23,270 bases of DNA from an uncultured Lachnospiraceae bacterium (lineage in GTDB: Bacteria; Bacillota_A; Clostridia; Lachnospirales; Lachnospiraceae): contig CAJUMT010000022.1 in NCBI GenBank assembly GCA_910587495.1, positions 2,438 to 25,707 of the forward strand. The letters run 5' to 3'. The notes beneath the pieces are model-generated. The model was not told where the DNA came from, searched no databases, and saw only the letters and a program-made list of their open reading frames with translations. This document shows positions 8,473 through 15,029 of the stretch, piece after piece. The position numbers and the translations under genes are program-made. Within the stretch, counting starts at the first letter, position 1, and every line of letters starts with the position of its first letter.

Positions 8473-10887
8473 TTATGAAATATCTACAATAATCTCAGTC
8501 TGATCCTTTAATAATTGTGCAGAAATATAATTTCCTTCGATTTCCTGCCCGTCAATAGTGACTTTTTTGCACCCGCCTGGTACATGCCCATGGTTGTTTA
8601 CCACAATGTGCAGATGCTTTCCCCGAAACTCTTTATCAATTTCAAAACCATCCCAGTCTTTTGGAATCGCCGGCTCTATTTTAAGGCCGTAAAAATCAGG
8701 ACGCATACCCAGAATGCCTTCCACACATCCTACCATGACCGTAGAAGCCGTGCCTGTCAGCCAGTGTACATGAGAACGTCCAAAATGCGGACTGGCTTTG
8801 CCTTCGGTAAACTGTCCATAGCAGTACGGCTCCAGCTTTCGGATTTCTGCCCGGTCGTTTTGTGCCGCAGGCGCATTTTCCATAAAATACTGGAATGCCC
8901 GGTCTCCATTTCCGCGCAAGGCTTCCGCAAGAATCAGCCATCCCTGAGACTGTGAAAAAATCCCAGCGTTTTCTTTGACGCCTGCGTTGTAGATCACAGC
9001 GAGTGCCCCGTCAAAGGCATGTGCATGATAAGGAGGGTCCATCAAAACTGCCCCGTACTCCGTATTCAGCCTCTCATATACCGCATTCATAGCCGCCTCC
9101 GCCTGGCTGTCCGATGCAAATCCGCTGATCACAGCCCAGCTCTGCGGATTCAGCCATATATTTGCTTCCGGATCTGTACGCTTCCCGATCACTTCTCCTT
9201 TTTCTGTAAATCCCCGGATAAACCTGTCCTCATCCCAGCACAAATCCTGTATTGCCATCCGAAGCTTTTTTTTCTCTTCATCTAAATACCTGATATAATC
9301 CTCATCCTTTTTATATTCCGCAAACTCCTTTAAAATCGACATAGCCAGATAGAACTGGAACGCCACAAACGAAGATTCTCCCTCGCTTCCAAGCCGCAGG
9401 CAGTCGTTCCAGTCTGCGTACAGCCCGGCCGGCATCCCGTGCCTTCCCAAATGCTCCATAGAAAAATTAACCGCCCGTTTTAAATGTTCGTATACCGTGC
9501 CTTCATCCTTATTGGCAAAAGGAATGACTTCATCCATAAAAGAGAGGTCGCCTGACTCTGAAATATATTTATAGATCGTCGGGAACAGCCACAGTGCATC
9601 GTCGGCACGGTATGCCGGATGTCCTGTTTCCTTTACATAAGAAGCGTCGTCCGGCGTATCTTCATGTCCCGGATTATGGGTAAATTTGACAAGCGGAAGC
9701 CCGCCGCCGTGGTCTACCTGTGCCGAAAGCATAAACCGGATTTTTTCTACTGCCATTTCCGGTGCCAGATGAATAATGCCCTGTATATCCTGCACTGTAT
9801 CACGGTACCCGTAGCCATTCCGCAGCCCGCAGTATATAAAAGAAGCTGCACGTGACCAGATAAATGTCATAAAGCAGTTGTAAGCATTCCATGTATTGAC
9901 CATCGTGTTGAATTCCTTGCTCGGCGTCTTAACCTGAAACCGCGACAGTTTTCCATGCCAGTAATCAGCCAGTTTTTCCATATCCTCCGCGCAGGTTTTC
10001 TGTGGGTCCTGATAACATGCCAGGATGCTTTCCGCCTCTGCATCATCTTTCATCCCAAGGATAAAAGCGATCGTTTTCGTCTCTCCCGGTGCCAGCGTAA
10101 GCACCGCAGTAAGCGCGCCGCATCCGTTCTCATTATAATTAAGCGTCCCGGCCAGCTCTCCATTTATCACTCCCTGAGGGTTCCCGTATCCATGATACCT
10201 GCCGAGAAATTTTTCCCTATCCCCGCAGTATGATTTAATTTCGGCCCCGGCCATTCCAAAGAAACGCTGTATCACAATCTTGTCATCTACATCCTCTCCT
10301 TTTGCAAGGCCGTCCAGATTGCCGTGAATCAGCTGGCAGATTCTGTTTCCGCTAAACTTTGTTCTGGTAATAAACTGTGAATATTGTAGATTTACCTGAT
10401 CCTGCTCATAATTACTGACATTTGTGAATTCTGCATATCCTGTGATACTTAGATTTCTTACTGTCTCGGACTGATTGGACACGCTTAGGTTCCAGACTTC
10501 ATAAGACTTATCCAACGGGACATAATATAATGCTTCGGTATGAATCCCACTGTAATCTGCCGCTATTTTGGTATACGCCATTCCATGCCGGCATTCACTC
10601 TTGTAATCGGCAAGGTCTTTGCCGACCGGCTGCCAGGATGCCGACCAGTAATCCGTGCTGTCATTGTCGCGAATATATATGTAGCGTCCGGGCTGATCGA
10701 ACTGGTTGAAGATATAGCGTAAGATTCTGCCATTTGCACCGGATTTGGCAAAGCTGTATCCACCGGCATTATTAGATATGACTGCGCCATACTCAGGCGA
10801 GCCAAGGTAATTTGCCCACGGCGCGGGGGTGTCCGGCCTGGTTATTACATATTCCCGTTTTTCATCATCAAAATATCCAAAATTCAT
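8473..10887 (-). CDS. GH94 disaccharide phosphorylase, probably cellobiose phosphorylase
   Basis: An 804-residue cytoplasmic enzyme that splits a beta-linked disaccharide with phosphate into alpha-glucose 1-phosphate and a sugar, saving one ATP per bond. The start MNFGYFDDEKREYVITRP, then PAPWANYLG and NNAGGYSF, is the N-terminal signature shared by cellobiose and diacetylchitobiose phosphorylases, and the length matches (about 800-820). YRDTVQD at 361-367 and the general-acid motif ADWNDCL at 491-497 are intact, as is a late WLTGTAS motif. Cellobiose is favoured because the locus encodes beta-glucanase and beta-glucosidase and nothing for amino sugars, but cellobiose versus another beta-glucobiose is not decided. 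The ribosome site AAAGGAG is seven bases from the ATG. It is transcribed divergently from the AraC gene behind a long structured leader. The transporter operon downstream has its own promoter. Confidence 0.85.
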   Translation of the reverse strand: MNFGYFDDEKREYVITRPDTPAPWANYLGSPEYGAVISNNAGGYSFAKSGANGRILRYIFNQFDQPGRYIYIRDNDSTDYWSASWQPVGKDLADYKSECRHGMAYTKIAADYSGIHTEALYYVPLDKSYEVWNLSVSNQSETVRNLSITGYAEFTNVSNYEQDQVNLQYSQFITRTKFSGNRICQLIHGNLDGLAKGEDVDDKIVIQRFFGMAGAEIKSYCGDREKFLGRYHGYGNPQGVINGELAGTLNYNENGCGALTAVLTLAPGETKTIAFILGMKDDAEAESILACYQDPQKTCAEDMEKLADYWHGKLSRFQVKTPSKEFNTMVNTWNAYNCFMTFIWSRAASFIYCGLRNGYGYRDTVQDIQGIIHLAPEMAVEKIRFMLSAQVDHGGGLPLVKFTHNPGHEDTPDDASYVKETGHPAYRADDALWLFPTIYKYISESGDLSFMDEVIPFANKDEGTVYEHLKRAVNFSMEHLGRHGMPAGLYADWNDCLRLGSEGESSFVAFQFYLAMSILKEFAEYKKDEDYIRYLDEEKKKLRMAIQDLCWDEDRFIRGFTEKGEVIGKRTDPEANIWLNPQSWAVISGFASDSQAEAAMNAVYERLNTEYGAVLMDPPYHAHAFDGALAVIYNAGVKENAGIFSQSQGWLILAEALRGNGDRAFQYFMENAPAAQNDRAEIRKLEPYCYGQFTEGKASPHFGRSHVHWLTGTASTVMVGCVEGILGMRPDFYGLKIEPAIPKDWDGFEIDKEFRGKHLHIVVNNHGHVPGGCKKVTIDGQEIEGNYISAQLLKDQTEIIVDIS

Positions 10888-10937
10888 ACTTGCTCTCCTT
10901 TATATCTTTCTTCCTCTTTATTAATAACATTTATAAA

Positions 10938-11038
10938 AGGGTGTGTTATGGGGAGCCGGATGCAGGAAGAGGAAAACTGCCCGGCGTATGGGTACTCATT
11001 CATCTTAATTTTCCGGACACCCATAAATAAAACACCCT
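10938..11038 (-). ncRNA. structured 5' leader of the GH94 gene: three-way-junction candidate
   Basis: Read on the minus strand, this leader begins about 12 nt after the predicted start site. Helix 1 pairs AGGGTGT with ACACCCT (10938-10944 with 11032-11038). Helix 2 pairs 7 bp (10987-10993 TATGGGT with 11019-11025 ACCCATA). Helix 3 pairs GCCGG and GCAG (10955-10959, 10962-10965) with CTGC and CCGGC (10977-10985), with a 2-nt bulge and 11-nt loop. Helices 2 and 3 are one nucleotide apart. An alternative 7-bp pairing (10946-10952 with 11020-11026) competes with helix 2, and a short U-run follows helix 1. It matches no riboswitch class that I recognise. Alternatively it is a roughly 100-bp inverted-repeat mobile element. 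Confidence 0.5.
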
Positions 11039-11056
11039 ATCTAAGCTGTTCCTATT

Positions 11057-11123
11057 ATTATAAGTTTTCATGCCATTCCCTTATATCATTCTATTTACAA
11101 AAATGTCAAAATCATGTTATAAT
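11057..11123 (-). promoter_or_regulatory. activator-dependent promoter of GH94, with operator
   Basis: On the minus strand a perfect TATAAT is at 11057-11062 (predicted start near 11050), with no -35 consensus at 11080-11085. The motif TCAAAATCATG-TT-ATAAT at 11106-11123 has its AAAAT 46 nt from the -10 box, matching the transporter and sensor promoters. This site also overlaps the divergent araC promoter. Confidence 0.6.
11094..11123 (+). promoter_or_regulatory. promoter of the AraC-family regulator gene
   Basis: TTTACA (11094-11099) and TATAAT (11118-11123) are 18 bp apart, with a TG extension (TG-T-TATAAT) before the -10 box. The predicted start is near 11130. The operator-like motif at 11106-11123 covers the spacer and the -10 box, so binding there should repress this promoter. 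Confidence 0.65.
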
Positions 11124-11191
11124 TATGATTCACAGTCTAAAGCTTCAAACATATTCCAGACAAAAACAGGCTGAACAAAACGTCAAAACAA

Positions 11192-11226
11192 ACAATAGAA
11201 AGCACGCTGTGCGAACTTTCTATTGT
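11192..11226 (+). other. perfect 11-bp hairpin in the AraC leader
   Basis: ACAATAGAAAG (11192-11202) pairs perfectly with CTTTCTATTGT (11216-11226); a small GCAC-GCT-GTGC hairpin lies at its tip. It ends 8 nt before the ribosome binding site of the regulator at 11235. It may protect the mRNA 5' region, modulate translation, or be a dyad DNA site. Confidence 0.55.
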
Positions 11227-11251
11227 CATGAATAAGGAAAGGAACCAGATT

Positions 11252-11992
11252 ATGAGTTTACGGAACGAATGGTATCGGAAGGAACTGAAAACAGGCGAAG
11301 AATCCATTGTACACCGCCCATTAGAAGAAGAATATTCATTTTACCGTTCTGTCAGCTCCGGCGATATGGAGGCTGTGCAGAAAAACTGCACGAAAGAGGC
11401 TTTTATTAATCCAGACGGGGCAGGCATACTTTCTACAAATCCTTTAACAAATATCAGGTATCATTTTGTTGTCACGGTTGCAATGATAACCAGATTCTGC
11501 GTAGAGGCAGGCATGGAACTGGAACAGGCATACCAGCTCAGCGACTTTTACATATTAAAAATGGATAACTGCAATTCCATCGATGTAATCAGCAAGCTTC
11601 ATAAATCTATGGCGATCGATTATACGGAAAAAATGCTGTTTTTGAAAAAAAGCTCTGTCATATCTAAATCCATCACCCTCTGCATAGACTATATTTACAG
11701 CCATATCAACAGCCGGATTACGATTGAAGAGCTTGCAGAACATGTATGTCTTTCTCCCAGCTATTTATCCAGGCTTTTTAAAAAAGAGCTCGGAGTCCCC
11801 GTCAGTGAATATATCATTAAAAAGAAAATCGAAAAGGCACAGAATCTGCTGCGGTATTCTGACAGCAGCATTATTGACATCGCCAATTACCTGTCCTTTT
11901 CATCCCAGAGCCATTTTATTCAGGTATTCAAAAATACCGTCGGCTTAACGCCTAAAAAATACAGAGACCATTTTTACCGGACTTCATGGTGA
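11252..11992 (+). CDS. AraC-family transcriptional regulator, likely activator of the locus
   Basis: A predicted 246-residue regulator from the ATG at 11252, which has AGGAAAGG nine bases upstream. An in-frame ATG at 11228 lacks a ribosome binding site. The C-terminal 100 residues hold the double helix-turn-helix: ITIEELAEHVCLSPSYLSRL for the first, and SIIDIANYLSFSSQSHFIQV plus GLTPKKYR for the second. The N-terminal 150 residues are mainly helical, without the cupin fold of classic AraC; such N-termini occur in YesN-like Firmicutes regulators, and the effector cannot be read from them. The gene is divergent from GH94. A shared operator at matched positions in three or four locus promoters suggests that it activates the sugar genes and represses its own promoter. 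It converges on the GH16 gene. Confidence 0.9.
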   Translation: MSLRNEWYRKELKTGEESIVHRPLEEEYSFYRSVSSGDMEAVQKNCTKEAFINPDGAGILSTNPLTNIRYHFVVTVAMITRFCVEAGMELEQAYQLSDFYILKMDNCNSIDVISKLHKSMAIDYTEKMLFLKKSSVISKSITLCIDYIYSHINSRITIEELAEHVCLSPSYLSRLFKKELGVPVSEYIIKKKIEKAQNLLRYSDSSIIDIANYLSFSSQSHFIQVFKNTVGLTPKKYRDHFYRTSW

Positions 11993-11998
11993 CTGATT

Positions 11999-12095
11999 GC
12001 AGCTGTCGCACTATTCAAAATACATACAAGATATAGTAGATATAAACATATTAAACTGCTATATTTTGATATATTTTTCTTAGCACGACAGCCCC
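11999..12095. repeat. structured intergenic repeat, copy 2
   Basis: The arms GCAGCTGTCG and CGACAGCCCC pair at both ends. Inside, 12027-12039 (CAAGATATAGTAG) pairs with 12056-12068 (CTGCTATATTTTG), where the deviations are G-U compatible. It is 97 bp long against 92 bp for copy 1, with matching terminal arms but different AT-rich interiors. Like copy 1 it lies between two convergent genes, here AraC and GH16. Confidence 0.6.
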
Positions 12096-12102
12096 ATTCC
12101 CA

Positions 12103-12128
12103 CTTTTGCTACCCTCTAAGGGCAAAAG
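12103..12128 (-). terminator. hairpin directly after the GH16 stop codon
   Basis: CTTTTGC (12103-12109) pairs with GCAAAAG (12122-12128), with an inner CCCT/AGGG extension. It starts two bases past the GH16 stop on the minus strand. There is no good U-tract after it, so it may act with the adjacent structured repeat to end or protect the transcript. Confidence 0.45.
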
Positions 12129-12130
12129 CT

Positions 12131-14977
12131 TTATTTTGCTTCAGTCTTTTCCAGACTAATATTGTCAATGCACACCCTATGCTTTTCTGTCATCTGCGTT
12201 CCACCGACAGCCCCCATAGAAATGCTCAGGACTGACTCCAGGTCTGTCTCCTCTGTCATCTGGAATACGATCTCATACGTCTTGTACTCACTGCCAAGCT
12301 CTACGATTTTTTCCTCGGTATAAGGCGTCCAGTCATCGTTATGCTTGTTTCCATCCCTCTGAATTGCAAACATAATTTTTCTGGCTGTATCTGACTTAGC
12401 ATCCATAGAAAGCCGGTACCACTGTCCCTTTTCCAGCTCAATCTGATTCTGCTTTAACTGAATCTTCCATGCCGCGTCGCCCGTATTGCTGATGGAAAAG
12501 TCTGCGGCATGATCTTCTGTCAGAGTGTCCACGACATATTCCGCATTTGCAGAGCCGTCAACAAAAGGCTCATAACCTGCAAATCCCGCTTGGAAGCTTC
12601 CATTTTTTATCAGCGTATCTTCCACGATGCGTACATCGTCCAGATAAAAGGTACCTGGCTGCTCTATCCTGCATACAAAATCTTTATCAGTCAGGCCTGC
12701 TTCGGTTTCAAATTTGAAGCTGTAACTCTTTTCTGTTCCATCTAACGATGCTTCAAAGACCTTTCCGGCTGCTGCCACTTTGATGCTCTTTCCAGATTCG
12801 CCTTCTGCGGAAAAGCTCAGCGCATACTTTCCGCCGCCTGATAATGCCAGGTCTTTTTGAGAAACGACGACCGGATTCTGTGCCGATGTCCCTTCTGGAG
12901 CTACAATTTTAAGCCTTCTGATATTATCCGTATTAGTTACAGATACCTCTGCGCCATCCGTCTTTTGAACATCCCAGAATCCCAGGCGGCCTGTTCCTTC
13001 CTGAAAGCTTCCGTTGCAGACATAGTTTCCATCCGCAAGAACAGTCTTTGCACCATTGTCCAGATCTTTTTCTCCTGTCTTTACCAGAGACACGCTGCTG
13101 ATGTGGATGCCTGCCGTCGAGCCGGCATTACCCAGATTAAATTCCAGACGTCCATTCGCATCATCCTTATCCGTCATCGTAAATTCATACGTAAACGTCT
13201 GTTTTTCCGTTGTCAGATTTACGCTTGTATCTTCCAGATAACGCTTGTATGAGCGATCTGGTGCCGATAAGCCCACTTTCATCGTTCTTTCGGCATCTGC
13301 GTAAGCGTCAAAGCTGACTTTGTAAATACCTCCCTTTTTCATCGGAAGATCCGGCTGCACGAGCTGTACACTGTAGTCTGCCGTTCCCTCAGCTCTTGTT
13401 GTAATAACAATCTCGTTATTCTTAATCTGTGCGTCTGCCTCTCCGCCAAGAGTCGTCAGGAATGTCCAGTCCTTATCATCTGTCAGCTCCCCGGCATCTT
13501 TAAAACTTCCGTTATTGATATAATTGCCGTGCGCGTCAGGGTCCCGCAGAACCACATTTTTCACAGGTTTTTCTACATTCTCGTCATAGCTGTCTTTCTG
13601 GTACACCTTTACATAATCAATCTTGTAGGAAGCGTTTTCGATGTCTGTCGTCTCATCAGGATTTCCTACCCAGCTGCCGCCGACAGCCAAATTTAAAATA
13701 ATATAAAACGGCTGGTCAAATGGTGCAGGGTAAGTAATCTCGCCCTGTCCTTCGGCTGCAGAATACCAGTCATTTTCTGTATGAATCAGCCTGCCGTCTA
13801 CATACCAGCTGATTCTTCCCGGCTCCCATTCTGCGCTGAAAATATGATATTCCTCGGAAAAGCTTCCCTGCTTTAATGTGCAGGTTCCCTGGCTTTCGCT
13901 GTGCGGATTCCCGTAATGAATGGTGCCATAGGAGGTATCTGTCTTTTGTCCCATTACTTCCATAATGTCAAGCTCTCCGCATCTCGGCCACTGCCCATAC
14001 AGATTTTCATCTGCAGGCATCATCCAGAACGCAGGCAGGAAGCCCTGTCCCTGCGGCACTTTTACCTTTGCTTCAAACAGCCCGTACTTGAAATTATGCT
14101 TGTTCTGTGTATTTACCCTGCCGGATGTATAGGATACCTTTCCGTCCACATCTACAGTTTTCACAGGCTTCAGCACAAGACAGCCGTCTTCAATATAAAT
14201 GTTTTTGCTGGAATCCACATACTCCTGCAGTTCGCTGTTTACCCATCCCGGCTCATGCAGCTCTACGTTCCAGTCATCTCTGTTTAAGGAATCTCCATTG
14301 AACTGTTCTTCCCATTTTAACGTATAGCCCGTATAATCTAATGATGCCGCAGGAGCATTCTTTTCTGTAACTGCCACCATGCATTCCGCTTTCTTTCCGC
14401 TGCCATCCTGCGCCTGCGCCGTAATCACCGCTGTTCCGGCATTCAGAAAACTTACCCGGCCTTTTGATGAAACTTTCGCTACAGAAGCATCACTGCTTGT
14501 AAAAGCTACCTTTGGTTCGGTTGCGTTCTTTGGCAGCACAGACGCTTTTAATTTTACAGATGTACCCTTTTCACCATCTAACAGTGTGCTGTCAAGCTTT
14601 ACCTCTTCAACCGGCGTCCCTACCTTTACAGTCAGGACTGCGTTTTTAGAAGGCTCTGCCTCGCTCGCAGCTATGATCTTCGCTGTGCCTTCTTTTTTTG
14701 CCGTAATCTTTCCCCCAGAGCTTACCTTGACCACTTTCGGGTCTGAACTCTTATAGACTACCTTCTTACTGATGCTTCCTGTGCCTTTCACTTTTGTTTT
14801 GACCTGATAGGATGCATCCTTCTTTAAAACAAGGATAGCTGTACCCGGTTTTTGGATTTTGACACTTTTTACCTGTGCCATATCCTTTTTTGGAGCCGCA
14901 GCTGCAGGCGTTCCTGATGCCGTCACAGCTACCAGCAGCGCTAACGCCGCTGCAATACTTTTTTTGTAACTCTTCAT
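12131..14977 (-). CDS. secreted GH16 endo-beta-glucanase (laminarinase/lichenase type), multidomain
   Basis: A predicted 948-residue exported enzyme that cuts internal bonds of beta-1,3 or mixed beta-1,3/1,4-glucans. The ATG at 14977 has AGGAGA upstream and begins a clear signal peptide (MKSYKKSIAAALALLVAVTA, cut near Ala28). The frame stays open upstream to 15139, but that part overlaps the preceding gene and is not coding. Two bacterial Ig-like (Big_2) domains lie at about 37-119 and 122-203. The GH16 domain, at about 214-461, contains GELDIMEVMG: catalytic Glu335, Asp337 and Glu340 in the laminarinase-type ExDxxE bulge motif. Three carbohydrate-binding-like modules (CBM4/9 style, each opening with NGSF) fill the C-terminal half. 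There is no LPXTG anchor or SLH domain, so the protein is released or held by its modules. It follows laminaribiose phosphorylase by 52 bp, probably in one operon. Confidence 0.9.
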   Translation of the reverse strand: MKSYKKSIAAALALLVAVTASGTPAAAAPKKDMAQVKSVKIQKPGTAILVLKKDASYQVKTKVKGTGSISKKVVYKSSDPKVVKVSSGGKITAKKEGTAKIIAASEAEPSKNAVLTVKVGTPVEEVKLDSTLLDGEKGTSVKLKASVLPKNATEPKVAFTSSDASVAKVSSKGRVSFLNAGTAVITAQAQDGSGKKAECMVAVTEKNAPAASLDYTGYTLKWEEQFNGDSLNRDDWNVELHEPGWVNSELQEYVDSSKNIYIEDGCLVLKPVKTVDVDGKVSYTSGRVNTQNKHNFKYGLFEAKVKVPQGQGFLPAFWMMPADENLYGQWPRCGELDIMEVMGQKTDTSYGTIHYGNPHSESQGTCTLKQGSFSEEYHIFSAEWEPGRISWYVDGRLIHTENDWYSAAEGQGEITYPAPFDQPFYIILNLAVGGSWVGNPDETTDIENASYKIDYVKVYQKDSYDENVEKPVKNVVLRDPDAHGNYINNGSFKDAGELTDDKDWTFLTTLGGEADAQIKNNEIVITTRAEGTADYSVQLVQPDLPMKKGGIYKVSFDAYADAERTMKVGLSAPDRSYKRYLEDTSVNLTTEKQTFTYEFTMTDKDDANGRLEFNLGNAGSTAGIHISSVSLVKTGEKDLDNGAKTVLADGNYVCNGSFQEGTGRLGFWDVQKTDGAEVSVTNTDNIRRLKIVAPEGTSAQNPVVVSQKDLALSGGGKYALSFSAEGESGKSIKVAAAGKVFEASLDGTEKSYSFKFETEAGLTDKDFVCRIEQPGTFYLDDVRIVEDTLIKNGSFQAGFAGYEPFVDGSANAEYVVDTLTEDHAADFSISNTGDAAWKIQLKQNQIELEKGQWYRLSMDAKSDTARKIMFAIQRDGNKHNDDWTPYTEEKIVELGSEYKTYEIVFQMTEETDLESVLSISMGAVGGTQMTEKHRVCIDNISLEKTEAK

Positions 14978-15029
14978 TACTCCATCTCCTTTCATTTTAT
15001 TTTCATACCAGACCATTTTCTGGCTGATA

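Noticed and set aside
11228..11251. ATG at 11228 as the AraC start
   Set aside because: No ribosome binding site precedes it, only a stable hairpin; the ATG at 11252 has AGGAAAGG at good distance.
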